This document shows positions 46,085-57,133 of a stretch of 64,000 nt of DNA, piece after piece. Position 1 is the stretch's first letter; every line of letters begins with the position of its first letter. Origin of the DNA: Dipteronia dyeriana (taxonomy: Eukaryota > Streptophyta > Magnoliopsida > Sapindales > Sapindaceae); NCBI GenBank assembly GCA_032871835.1, contig CM065298.1:96099891-96163890 (forward strand), read 5' to 3'. The translations under genes were made by a program, and so were the position numbers. The notes below the pieces were generated by a model. The model saw only the letters and a list, made by a program, of their open reading frames with translations, ran no database searches and was not told the origin of the DNA.

Positions 46085-46560
46085 ATCTCTTAGCTGGCTA
46101 TAGCCCGATCGAGGCAGTAGGAGGGTTATCCAGCTATTTCCTAATCTCAAGATCTGGATGGCAACTATGCTTTTACACCCAGACCCTTCTTGGGGGTAGT
46201 AGCCCGACCAAGGCATCAGAAGAGTTATCTAACTATTTCCTGGTCTCGAGATCTGGATGGCAACTATGCTCTTACACTCAGACCCTTCTTGGGGGTGGTA
46301 GCTCGACCAAGGCATCAGGAGGGCTATCAAGCTATTTCCTGGTCTCGATATCTGGATGGAAACTATGCTCTTACACACAAACCCTTCTTGGGGGTGGTAG
46401 CCCGACCAAGGCATCAGGAGGGCTATCTAGTTATTTTCTGGTCTCGAGATCTAGATGACAACTATACTCTTACATTCAGACCCTTCTTGGCGGGGGTGGT
46501 GCCCAGTCTAGGCATCAAGAATTACGAGGGGGCTTCCCTGGCCAATCCTTGGTCTTGAGA
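46085..46560 (-). repeat. 99-bp tandem array in B3, about 4.5 copies
   Basis: GACCAAGGCATCAG recurs at 46206 and 46305. The plus-strand frame 46190-46558 stays open with RPRHQEGY and LDGNYALT-type repeats, as in element C. The stretches 45601-46084 and 46561-46728 carry no gene. Confidence 0.9.
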
Positions 46561-46728
46561 TGACTATGTCGAACTTACCTGTGTAGATCCTGGTTAGGTA
46601 TGGAGAAATTAATGTAGAATATAGTCAAAGATAGAGAAAGTAGACTTTATTGATGAAAAATGGAGTACATTATTGTTCGATATTTTATTGAATCCTAAAT
46701 GGAAGTAGTCTGCCCAAGAGTCCCCTAT

Positions 46729-47900
46729 CTAAGGGTAATACTTCCTCAGGTGATCTGCATTCCTGGTGTGATCGATAGATCGGCCATTCGTGTCCTTGAG
46801 CTTGTATGCTCCGTTGTGGATCACTATCTTTACCAAATAAGGTCCTTCCCAGTTGTGCCCTAGAACAGCGTCTAGCCTCTTCCCTCTATTCAAGTTTACT
46901 TTCCTAAGAACCAGGTCCCCTTCCTTGAAGCTTTGGGCTTTAACTCTCCTGTTAAAGTACCTAGCAATCTTGCTCTAGTAAATCTCTACTTTATCAGCTA
47001 CCCGATCTTGCTTTTCTTCCAAGAGATCTAGACTGACTCGAAGATTGTCGTTATTTCTTCCAAGCTCAAAATGTTGAACTCTAAAGGAGGTTGGTTTGTG
47101 CTCGATTGGAAGAACTGCTTCAACCCTGAAGGTTAAAGAATATGGTGTTTCTCCGGTGGTTATTCTCCATGTAATACGGTAAGCCTAGAGAACCTCGGGA
47201 ATCTTTTCGACCCATCTGCCTTTTCTCTTATGTAACTTCTTTTTCAACAGCTTCTTGATAGTCTTATTAGTGGATTCCACCAGCCCGTTGGTCTGAGGAT
47301 GGGTTACTGTGGCAAATCTAAGGTCAATTCCTAAGTCATTGCAAAAGTCCTTGAATCGACCGTTATCAAACTGCTTTTCGAGGTCAGTTATAATGATAAG
47401 ATGGGTCCCGAACATGTAAACCACATTGTTTTTATGAACCTCATTGTATTCTCTTCTGAAATCTAGGACAGTGGTCCGACTTTGACCCATCTTGTGAAGT
47501 AGTCGACTGCCACAATAGCATATTTGGCTTGTCCAGGAACGGTTGGAAGTGGACCAATGAGGTCGACCCTCCACATAGCAAAAGGGTAAGACGAGCTGAG
47601 AGATGACAGACGCTCTGGTGGGAGGTGGCTCAGGTTAGATGTCTTCTGACACGGTTCGTAGGATTGAACAAAATTCCTTACATCTTGATGGATAGTTGGC
47701 CAGTAATACCCCATGCGGAGTACCTGATATGACAGAGCTCCACCACCAACGTGGTTTCTGCATTCCCCAGAATGAACCTCTCTCAATGCCCATTGGGCAT
47801 CATCAGGATGTAAACATCGCAGCAGGGGAAGGGACATGCCCCTCATGTAGAGGTACCCATCTACCAGGCAATATCGGACTGACAGCCTCTTAATTCTTCT
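46729..47900 (-). pseudogene. Integrase remnant of B3
   Basis: The zinc domain reads EVHSGECRNHVGGGALSYQV … YEPCQK, in which the first Cys of the CxxC pair is Tyr. The core holds VDLIGPLPTVPGQAKYAIVA, VDYFTRWVKVGPLS, then in another frame KQFDNGRFKDFCNDLGIDL and NGLVESTNKTIKKLLKKK. The frame therefore shifts between the second and third catalytic positions. The end is NADHLRKYYP and TAG at 46731-46729, as in B2. Confidence 0.87.
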
Positions 47901-48053
47901 AGCATGGTCGGGCTCATCGGGGATCTTTTCTTCTTAGAGATAAACTACTATTGGTTTCATCCAGCATGGCTGTCAATCCAGGGAATAAGACTCATTGCCT
48001 GCTACTGTGCTCGGTAGAGAGATCACTTGGAGAGGGACTCCCTGTGGTAAGGC

Positions 48054-48440
48054 TTAGCCCTTATTCGCGGCTATCTTGGATAGGACGTCAGCTCGATGAT
48101 TCTGTTGTCGAGGCACCTGCTCGATCTTAAATCCCTTGAATTTATTCTTAAGCAGCTGAACTTGCTTCAAGTAGGCAACCATGTTATCTCTTTTGGCCTG
48201 ATAGTCCCCAGAAAACTGATTGACTATGAGTAATGAGTCACTTTTAACCTGAAGGTAATCGACCCTGAGCTCGGCGATCACCCTCATCCCAGCTAAGAGG
48301 GCTTCAAACTCTGCTTAATTGTTAGTGGCATTAAATTTGAATCTAAAATAGTGGCAACACTCGGCCCCCTCTAGGTCTATCAGAACTATGCCTGCTCCTC
48401 CCTCAGCTTTCCCGGATGCTCCATCAGTGTAAAGGATCCA
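48054..48440 (-). pseudogene. Archaeal-type RNase H remnant of B3
   Basis: CKSWILYTDGASGKAEGGAG is followed by FRFKFNATNN, a TAA, then AEFEALLAGMRV, VKSDSLLIVNQFSGDYQAKR and RQQNHRADVLSKIAANKG. The acidic catalytic positions are all visible; one stop lies beside the conserved Glu. Confidence 0.83.
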
Positions 48441-48985
48441 TGACTTGCAGTCTTCCAGCCAACTGTCGGATTCTGGAATCTTCTCAGGATCTATGTTTGT
48501 TGTTGTGGAGGTCTCTTGGCCTAGGGGCACTGAAAGCTCTGCCACAAAGTCTGGCAAAGCCTGGGCTTTAATTGCGATTCTGGGTTTATACCTTAAATCA
48601 AACTGGGTGAGTTCTAGGGCCCATAAGACCAGTCTTTCGGACACATCCAGCCTTTGTAGGAACTGGCGGAGAGGTTGGTCCATCACTGCTGCAATTGTGT
48701 AAGCTTGAAAGTAGGGATGGAGCTTCCTTGCCGAGGTCACCAGGGCATAAGCGAGTTTCTCTATAAGGGTATAATTCCACCCTATCTCTACATTCCTTAA
48801 CCAAGGCCCCACTCACTGCCGTTTCCGAAATGGCCAAGTAGATTTGCAGCTCATCTCCCTGACTTGGCTTGACTAGTAACGGAGGGCTTGATAGATAATT
48901 TTTCAAGGCTTGAAAGGCTTGCTCGCTTTTTTGATCCCATTTCATGTTTTTCCCTGCTTGATAGCTCTGAAGAAAGGGAAACATT
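48441..48985 (-). pseudogene. RT connection and gypsy RNase H remnant of B3
   Basis: It encodes MKWDQKSEQAFQALKNYLSS and LQIYLAISETAVSGALVKEC. After a frameshift near 48790 it continues with YTLIEKLAYALVTSARKLHP, VMDQPLRQFLQRLD and RLVLWALELTQFDLRYKPR. The catalytic Asp of VTDQP is kept as VMDQP. Confidence 0.83.
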
Positions 48986-49800
48986 TATCGGTGGATCGAG
49001 AAATGAACCTGTTGAGCGCCGCTATCTGTCCGGTCAAGACTTGAACATGTTTGAGTGACGTTGAGGATTCTAGATCTAGAATAGCTTTGATCTTTTCTGG
49101 GTTAGCATTTATTCCTCTCTCATGAACCATGAAGCCCATAAACTTTCCCCCAGTTACCCCGAAGGTACATTTGGAGGGGTTCAATCTCATCTTGTTTTCC
49201 CTTAGAATCATGAAAGTTCTGTGAAGGTTGTCATGATGTCCTTCTATGGTTGGTGACTTGGTAATCATGTCGTTGATATATACTTCCATTGATCTTCCAA
49301 TCTCGGGCTTGAATAGTCGATTGACCAATCGTTGATTTGTAGCTTCCGCATTCTTAAGCCCAAACGGTATCACCTTGTAGCAGTACAGGCCCTGTCTGGT
49401 GATAAAGCTGGTATTGTCTTGGTCGACAGGGTGCATCATGATCTGGTTGTACCCCGAGAATGCATCCATGAAGCTAAGAAGCTTGTTTACGGATGTGGAG
49501 TCAACCAATTGATCGATCTTTGGTAAAGGGAAACTGTCTTTTAGACATGCCCAGTTGAGCTCGGTGTAATCGACGCACATACATCATTTCTCATTCACCT
49601 TCGTGACCATGACCACATTAGCAATCCATTCGGGGTAACGCGCCTCTCTAATGAAGCCTGCTTTGATCAACTTGTCTACTTCTTCTTAAACCGAGGCATT
49701 TCTTTCGGCGTTAAAATGACACCTATTTTGTCTGATGGGCTTGAAGGTCGGATCTACTGTCAAATGGTGAGCAGCCAATGATATCGGGATCCTGGACATC
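48986..49800 (-). pseudogene. Reverse transcriptase remnant of B3
   Basis: The open part (49580-48942) has MCVDYTELNWACLKDSFPLP, SFMDAFSGYNQIMMHP, PFGLKNAEATNQRLVN and RLNPSKCTFGVTGGKFMGFM. The catalytic motif reads YINDM, with Asn for the first Asp of the pair. Upstream, before a TGA near 49585, the fingers (AGFIREARYPEWIANVVMVT) are recognisable. It is the longest intact stretch of pol in the three B copies. Confidence 0.87.
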
Positions 49801-50084
49801 TCGTCGTGGCTCCAAGCAAAGATGTCATTGAATTCTTAGAGGAGCCCGATCAGACCTTCCTTCACTCCTCGTTCGAGGGTTGCTCCTACCTTGACGACAT
49901 TTGAGGGGTCAACCATCCGGATGGGTATGTCTTCTAGTTCATCCACCGGATGTCTGCTGGCCCATTCCCTGCTCTACTCCTCTTCGTCTGGAATCTTAGG
50001 ATCGTCCTCTAGGTGATTTGTGAGCTCTACATCCTCTAGGGTCGTCTCGGGGTTTACCATATCCCGTATCGTCGTAACCTGAGC

Positions 50085-50640
50085 AAACTATTTCACTAAA
50101 GTTATCGGGTTGGCAGACACTGCATAACACTTCCTGGCTGCTTGTTGGTCACTGCGTATTTCCCCAATCTTGTCTCCTACTGGAAACTTTAGGACGTTGT
50201 GGTAAATGGATAAGACCCCCTTCAAGGATGACAAGAAAGGTCTTCCTAATATCGCATTGTAGGCTGATGGGGTATTCACCACCACGAAGTCTGTCATGAT
50301 ATTTTATTGGAGACGGGGTTGTTCTTGCAATTACTGGAAGGATCTTCGACCCCACAGGTATGATCGAGTCCCCAGTTAATCCATACAACGGGGTTGTGTA
50401 GCTATTGTAACACCACTGTTTCAAGTTCAGCTTTTCACAGGTATCTTTGAAGAGGATGTCGACACTACTACCTGTGTCAACAAGCACGCGATGGACCATG
50501 CAGTTTGCAATTTGAACCGTGACCACAATGGGATCATCATGAGGTTGCACGGTGTTGTAGACATCCGCCTCTGTGAAAATAATCTGCACCGAGTGGGAAG
50601 GGTCAGCTGGGCTCTGGTCGACCTTGAAGATACCTCACCC
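50085..50640 (-). pseudogene. Aspartic protease remnant of B3
   Basis: The frame 50589-50149 contains FTEADVYNTVQPHDDPIVVT and HRVLVDTGSSVDILFKDTCE, with an intact DTG active site. DFVVVNTPSAYNAILGRPFL follows in the next frame at 50297. The frameshift lies near 50310. Confidence 0.85.
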
Positions 50641-52537
50641 TTCATCTACACGAGGGACCTTCCTCTCATGGTTTTTCCTGGAATTATTGGAGGCGCCAGC
50701 CAATGTAGGACATCCGCTATGGTATGTATCACCTGGATTTGTTGCATCAAATCCGACTGCTCCCCTTTTCTCTTCTCGGTGTGCTTATGGATCTCAGCTT
50801 GTACTTCTTTCCTAATCTGAATGTTGTCCCTAACTTGCTGCAAGAACTCTATCAAGCATCTTTCCCTTATCAGAGCCTCGATCTGGTTGCGTAGGTTATA
50901 GCACTATGAAGTGTTGTGGCCCACGTATTCATGAAAGTCATAGTACTTATACTGGTTCCTTCTATCGAAGAGGGTTTTCATGGGTACGGGAACCTGTAGT
51001 AGCTCTTGATCCTGGATATCGATGTAGATCGTTTCACGGGATGTATTTAAGGGGGTGTAGTGATAATATCCTCTCTCATCTCTCATGATAGGGGCTTCTG
51101 TCATGAGAGGAGGCAAAGTCTACGAAGGGGTTCGCCTTGTTAGGTACCTTTCTTGCTTGGGTCGAGAAACGGGAAAATGGAAGGTTGATCTATTGAGAGG
51201 TTTGTTCTGATTTTTCTGAACTGGTTCTGATCTGAGAGTTTCCTTCTTCTGTCGTTTTGTTTTTCTCATGTCGTCATGCTTCATTTTGACCTTGAGTTGT
51301 TCATCAACTTCGACTTGCTTTAAAGCCCGATCATAGGCATCTTGGTAGGTCTCCGATGGTCGTTTGGCAAAGGTCTGAATAGCTTACCCACCCATAGGTT
51401 TCGCCTGAAATTGGCAAGGGTCTCTTTCTCAATGAAGACCCTCATCTGGATGACTTCCTTATGGAACCGCTCCGTGTAAGCCCTGAGGGTTTCCTCTTTT
51501 TCTTGAATCACGTACTGCAAGTGGATGGGATCCTTTGTCCGGGGTTTGACTCCCTGGAATTACAAGCAGAAATCAGTTGACAGCTTTGTGAAGGAATCCA
51601 CACTGCCAGCAGGTAGCTTTCTGAACCAGGTCTTGGCGTAGTCAGTTAGCATAGCTGGGAAGATCCAGCACATAGCGGCCCTGGTTGTGTTCTGGACTTC
51701 CATCTGTTGGACGAAGCTCTTCAAATGGCTTAAAGGATCCTCCATGCCAGAGAACTTGTCTGATGGCATCTTAAATTTTGATAGGAGCTCTGCCTCCCAG
51801 ATTCTTCTGGTAAAATGGGCATTCATCTAGCTGAGGGAGTCCTTTTTGACCTTCTTACCCTTTCCTATTTCCAGCTGCTGGATTTCCTCTTGTATCTTGG
51901 CCAGTTAGTTCCTCATGCGCTTATTTTTGTGCTTTTTAAAGTCGACCTCAGAACTCTAGCTGTCAGATCCCCCCGACGAGCTGGATACTTCCATTTTATC
52001 ATCCTCAGGGACGGGGTCTGTTTGCATGGTTTGTTGGCTACCTCCGGCTTCAGCTAGAGGTTCCCTTTTGGAAGTCGCCGGTCGAGAAAGGTTGTGAGGT
52101 GCCCTTGGTGAAACGTTGGCTGCCGACTTAACCTATCTAGGTCGATAGTTGGTTGGTCTGTCCGAGATTGGGTGCATGAGCCCAGCCTTTCCCAGATGGA
52201 AGTTGTAGGCCCTGTCCTATGGTAAGCAGGGATCGGTAGGAAGGGTCCCAACCGATTGAAAGCAGACTGCCTAGCAGCGGGTCCCCAGATCTTCCAGTTA
52301 AAGATCAATTCCTTCTACGGCCAGGCGGAGGCAGACATTTTCCACAATGGTTATTGCATGTTAATTGATCACAATTGGGTCTAACGTTAGAGGAGTTGGA
52401 GCCCGCTCTGCACCTGGCTGATGCGAGGCTGGGTTATGGTGCTTGGAATTCTTTTCATTTTTCTTCCCTTTCTGGGTTGAGAGGGCAGATGGATGTCCCG
52501 AGGTTATGGGTTGTCCTTAAGAAGAGCGGAGCCTCAT
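50641..52537 (-). pseudogene. gag remnant of B3
   Basis: ATG at 52537 (MRLRSS) is followed by a stop after a few codons. RQSAFNRLGPFLPIPAYHRT and TSIWERLGS lie near 52260-52160. The capsid domain covers about 51830-51320 (MPSDKFSGMEDPLSHLKSFV, AKTWFRKLPAGSVDSFTKL, TLRAYTERFHKEVIQMRV, TLANFRRNLWVGKLF). The knuckle-like YKYYDFHEYVGHNTS near 50940 has lost its first Cys. It keeps the site where B2 received the MITE uninterrupted. Confidence 0.83.
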
Positions 52538-52554
52538 GATTACTATAAAACAAC

Positions 52555-53793
52555 TGTTAACGGGAAATTTGCTTAGGATGAGAAATTCCTATTAACACCC
52601 TCAAGACCACTACCACGAAAATGGTGGCCGGGGTCGGTACCGTTAGTACATGACCTGTTAAGAGGTAAACGAGAGGCTGGATCGTAATAACAGTAAACGG
52701 GAGCTTTAATTATTAATTACTTGCTTCGAAATACAATCACTCTCTTATATGCTCAGTCTCTCTAGGGTCTATGAAGGTGGCAACTCTGTGCTTGTCGAAT
52801 AGTGAAAACAGAGGTGGCCGTGTTCTGAGTATAGAATTTAGGCATTCCCCTCTTCTTTTCTTCCTTTCTCTCGGTCGTTCTCCTTCTGTTTTTTGTCTGA
52901 TCATTGCTTCTTCTTTTTTTTTGTATATGTTCTGTATGTCATGCTTGGCTCTATTTATATCTGGTCCAAAGAGGTTTGAATTCGCTGATATCCCGCCACG
53001 ATCCTACGAATCCGTTACCTCCTTATCAGGCGAGATCCTTTATTTAAAAGTTGTTGACCTCGAGTAAATAGCGGAAACGATGATATTGTTAACAAAAATG
53101 AGTTTGTTTCCTTTTAGGAATCAAACTCTTGACTCGCACGTAACGGAATTAAAGATATGATCTTGTATGTTATCGCGGCATGGCTTTTTATGGAGGTCAC
53201 CCAGCTAGCTGCATATCGTCTCATAGAGCGAGGTAGATCCATGCTTCGACTCTGTTCTTAGAAGCTCGGGATGGATTTTCCCTGATCCTTGGGAGCTTGA
53301 GGTGTCCTTTTAGACATTCCTAAGAGGTAGCTGAGGTAGTATAAATTTAGACGTGATTTCTCTTTCATGCTCAGTAGGGATAGCAGGCTTCTGGAGAGGT
53401 TTGCGGGCTTCTGTCTAAGACTACTGTTAAGCTTGTCCTCCGAAAGTCTTAACTCGGAGGAAGCCTACTTTGCTTGTTTAGCTTCTCTCGAATGTCTCTT
53501 AAGCTTGAAGACCCCCCTGGCTTTTACGAGGTGGTTGAGGAGCTCGACCTCAGGAACCGAGGTTCCCTGATAGGTGGCCTGGAAAAGCCTGGGTTCCAGT
53601 GTTCGTATAGGGGATCGTCCTGGTCGCACCTAGCTTACTTTCTAATAGTTTTGAAGCCGGGTCGGCCTTCCCTGCTCCTGCGGGGTAGCTTTATGGTCTA
53701 TCTGGGCTTCATGAACGTCGATTATGGGCTTTGACTTGTGGTGGGTAAGTGGAAAATTTCTCTTTGACCCCTGGCTAAATTTTACTATTAACA
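52555..53793 (-). mobile_element. B-family solo LTR inserted in the leader of B3
   Basis: On the plus strand it reads TGTTAACGGG … TTACTATTAACA, is 1239 bp, and is flanked by ACAAC (52550-52554 and 53794-53798). It splits the B3 leader between PBS and gag ATG; joining the sides restores the leader seen in B2 at 26180-26214. A TATA-like GATATAAATAG lies near 52945 on the minus strand. It has the same orientation as B3. Confidence 0.92.
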
Positions 53794-53822
53794 ACAACAA
53801 ACTTGTAAGTGTAAAAATTACG

Positions 53823-53852
53823 GTGTGGGTTCGATCCCTACCGACGGTGCCA
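53823..53852 (-). promoter_or_regulatory. Primer-binding site of B3, extended tRNA-Asp-like
   Basis: On the minus strand TGGCACCGTCGG starts five bases after the LTR. On the plus strand the site reads like a tRNA 3' part: a T-stem (GTGGG pairing with CCTAC), the T-loop TTCGATC, then CGACGGTGCCA. From memory of plant tRNA-Asp(GTC), 21 of the last 27 positions agree. B1 and B2 keep only a site of about 17 bases here. Confidence 0.75.
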
Positions 53853-53857
53853 AAAAG

Positions 53858-55214
53858 TGTTACGGAGAATTTGCTCAAGGTGAGAAATTCTGGTTAACAC
53901 CCTCGAGACCACTGCCGCGTAGGTGGTGGCCGGGGTTGATACCTTAGATACCTAACTTGTTCGAACAAAGGTGGTTGTTTGGATGTGAATACAATGGGAA
54001 TGAGAATATAACTCTTTTTTTTATAGACCACGCATATCGTACAAAAATCTCTCAAATACTCTCAATCTTGCTGGGATTCAGTAGGGTGGCCACCTCGTGT
54101 CTGTCGAATAGTAGACAATAGTAGAGGTCGTGTTCCGATGATAAAATTTAGGCCGGAGACTCAACCAATAACTCTTCTCCCTATGTCGCTATTTATTGTC
54201 GATATTTTTTCTCCTCCTTTTCATGTCGGTCGTGCTTGGGCACCTTTATACATGGCCCGGATGGTTTAAACTTGTGGATCTCCCGCCATGATTCTCTGAA
54301 TCCCTTCCCTCATTATCGGGCTGGATCTTTTATTTAAAAATCATTGACTTTGAGTTAATAATGGATTCGAGAATATCTTTGATGGAGATTAGTTTGTTTC
54401 CTTTTTGGACTCAATCTCTTGCCTTACGCGTAGGCAGAGTTTGAATATTCGTTGGAGTGTAGATATGATCTTGTGTGTATTCATGGCATGATTATTCATG
54501 GAGGTCGTCAAGCTAGGCATTCATTTTTTTCGCAGAGCGAGGTACACCCTTACCTTAGTTCTAGTCCCAGAAGCTTTGGCATAGCCCTCCCTAGTCCTTT
54601 AAAGCTCAAGACGGCTTTATGGGCCCTTATTAGAGGTAGCATTGTTTAGGCCGGGCTTCCTCTTTCTTATCCAGATAGGTTCAAGTTTTCCTTAGTGAAT
54701 TGGAGCATGGCTATAACGTGAATCTGATCCCCTTAAGGGCCCCCTTTTTCTGTTTGGAGAGGATAGCGGGCTTCTGTAAAGGTTGGTGGGCTTTTGGTTA
54801 GGCTACGAATTAATCTCGACCTCGGAAAACCTTGATTTGAAATGAGCTCAATTTATTTGTGTCGGGCTTCACCTCAAATGCCTCATGAGCTCGGTAACCT
54901 TTTCCTTGCTTTCACGGGGTGGTTCTAGAGCTAGCCAGGCCCCAGAAACCGGAGTTCCAAGATATGTGATCTCGAGAAGCCCGGATAACCGTACATCGGG
55001 CTTTGCCCGAATTCTAGTGTCCGCGTGAGGGGTTCAACCTGGTCGTGTCGAGCTTCATTCCTGATAGTTCTGAAGCCCGACGACCCTTCCTCGCCTCTGC
55101 GGGGTAGCTTTATGGCTCGCCCGGGGTTCAATGAATAGTGAACTCGGGCTTTGATTCGAGCTAGGAGAGTGAAAAATTTCTCTTTGGTCCCCTAGCCAAA
55201 TTTTTTTATTAACA
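53858..55214 (-). repeat. 5' LTR of B3
   Basis: In plus orientation it reads TGTTACGGAG … TTTTATTAACA, 1357 bp, followed by CAACT at 55215. It aligns with 41797-43102 nearly throughout. One A is lost in its terminal TGTTAACG. Confidence 0.92.
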
Positions 55215-56424
55215 CAACTAATCTTATAAACAAACTAACTAATTGAATAATCAAACAAAGCTACAAATAAAATATTGAAAAAAAAAAAGGATAACCCTAA
55301 ACCAAACCTTGTCACAACTAACCTCTCTTTGATCCACGATTTTTAATTAATTTTTTACAACTACAAATCGTACAAAATTTGATATGGATAATCTAGACAT
55401 ATATGATGTACTACAGTAAAATTATCAATTTAATCCATGATCATTTATATATGAAAACAATTTTATTTTTTTTGTTTCTCGAATCTGTCCAGAAGAAAAT
55501 AATATTGACTTTTGTCCACTCCAAAATTTATAAAAAAAATTATATTTATTTATAAATCACAAAAATTTGCAGAATAACATTAGACATAACATTCTATCTA
55601 AATATAATTTTTCATAATTTTCTAGATAGAAAAACCCACCCAAATAAATTTATGAATTTTGGTCATTTGTCAAAATAGAAGGGTTCTAGCAAGCTTTTGT
55701 ATATTTCGAAAGCTGAAGTCCACCAAAATCTTTGGGAAGAAGGTTGGACTTGTTATGGTTTTTGATATTCATATTTCTCACCATCAAGTCCACCAAAATC
55801 CATGACTTAAGAAAATCCTTTAAAATCTTATCCTAATTGAATACACCTTGATTTTTTTAGACATTTTTAATGTATCGGTTCAATACACCTGGATTTGGAA
55901 AGACTCTTTAAAAGTCCATAGAAATCCAAATTGAATACCACTGGATTAATATGGACTCTTTTAAAGTCTTTAAATGTCCAAATTAAATACATGCGGATTC
56001 ATAAAGTCTTTTAATGTCCTCGAGAATCCTAATTCAATACACCCCCCCTAAGTATTTTGTTCCTATTTAGCAACTAAACATATTGGACACAAAAAGATTA
56101 ATTTCATGACTAAAATTATAGTTGTTAATTTTTATATATTTGGTCCCAGGATATCTATTTTTAGAGGGAAAAAATGGCTCCAAATTTTTATTTTTCTATT
56201 TTCGACTAAAATTATTAATCATAGAAATACTCACTGCCCAAACAATATTACAGTTGCCAATGATTCATTTTGGTTTCAAAATGTGTACTTGTGGAGGGAA
56301 AATAAGGCGTCAAAAAAATAATATCTAATCTGTAACTAAATCAGATATAGTTGGCAAAACGGTTTTTTCGTAACTGAATTCTTAGTCGTAAATCCTAGAA
56401 AATTGGAAGTATAATGAATTGGAT
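55215..56424. other. CACTA interior with a small MITE-like repeat
   Basis: AT-rich and without a gene. At about 55710-56050 words such as GAATACACC and AAAGTCC recur, and it ends in AATTCAATACACCCCCCC. In reverse this matches the GGGGTGTATTGAATT start of a common plant MITE type. The left end of that MITE is not clear. Confidence 0.45.
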
Positions 56425-56540
56425 CTATGAATTGTGTTTTTGCAACTAACATCTTATAATGGTTGCGGAAAGTGACATTTGGTGACTATTTATTAAATGG
56501 TCATAAATGTTAGTCATTGAATATTAATTTTCTTTTAGTG
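56425..56540 (-). repeat. CACTA right terminus and subterminal region
   Basis: On the minus strand it begins CACTAAAAGAAAATT. GTCACCAAATGTCACTTTCC and GATGTTAGTTGC follow at spacings like those at 19393-19510. AAA follows at 56541-56543. Confidence 0.75.
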
Positions 56541-56541
56541 A

Positions 56542-56760
56542 AAGTCTTGATAGAAGTCCTGGAGAGTGTTACAGAAGTTTCGAAGAGAGTTAAAGAAGTC
56601 TCAGAGAGTATTACAAAAATCTTGGAAAGTGTTACAAAAGTCTCGAAAAGTGTTAAAGAAGTCTCGGAGAGTGTTACAGAAGTCTTGGAGACATTCTTTG
56701 AGACTTTTGTAACACTCTCCGATGCTTCTATAACACTCTCCGGGACTTTAGTATAGTTTT
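56542..56760. repeat. 21-bp heptad-like tandem repeat with inverted tail
   Basis: About seven units of the type TCTCGGAGAGTGTTACAGAAG are followed by inverted copies (AACACTCTCCGATGCTTCT), so the region can fold on itself. Both strands stay open for about 80 codons because the unit is 21 bases (plus: ESVTEVSKRVKEVSESITKI). I see no other sign of a gene. Confidence 0.7.
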
Positions 56761-57133
56761 CTATAAGCTTCAATAAGCTTCATAAGTTGTTCACATCCAT
56801 TCAAGAGGTAAGAGTCATCATTATATTTGAACTAGAGTTTCTTTGACGGTCTAGAGTTTCGTTGATTCTGCTTTTAAAATGCAATTGCTCAGTATTTACA
56901 TTTTTCGAAGTTGCATAAGATCACTCATCTTATCAGTTTGATCATCTTATCAGTTTGATATTCACTAACTAATAAGATGAGTAATCTTATGTAACTATAT
57001 GAACGTCGAACTCGTTGGAGAAGACGGGAACTTGGATTTCAATTCATAGAACTTTTCACTTTAAGACATTTAGAGAGAGAAACAGATCTCAGACAACTTC
57101 AAAATATCTTCCAAAGTTAAAAAAAAATGTGTA

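Larger units (their letters stand above)
41797..55214 (-). mobile_element. Tat-type retrotransposon B3, complete outline
   Basis: Both LTRs are present (41797-43102 and 53858-55214), and the whole is flanked by CAACT (41792-41796 and 55215-55219). On the minus strand the order is 5' LTR, PBS, leader (with a solo LTR inserted), gag, protease, RT, two RNases H, integrase, 99-bp array, antisense ORF (plus strand), polypurine tract, 3' LTR. It is 13,418 bp, or about 12.2 kb without the solo LTR. Frames are broken in every domain, so it would depend on other copies. Confidence 0.93.
19393..56540. mobile_element. Non-autonomous CACTA transposon, split by nested retrotransposons
   Basis: The left end starts CACTACAAGAAAAAAGG. 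The right end, read in reverse, starts CACTAAAAGAAAATT. Both then share GTCACCAAAT, TTTCCG and GATGTTAGTTGC-like subterminal words in the same order. AAA flanks both ends, as expected for the 3-bp CACTA duplication. After removing the retrotransposons (20338-41446 and 41797-55214) about 2.6 kb of AT-rich sequence remains without a transposase frame. The superfamily assignment rests on the termini only. The orientation is not known. Confidence 0.75.

Noticed and set aside
53824..53852. A tRNA-Asp gene
   Set aside because: Only the T-arm and acceptor 3' part are present. The D-arm and anticodon are missing, and the position next to an LTR end identifies it as a primer-binding site.
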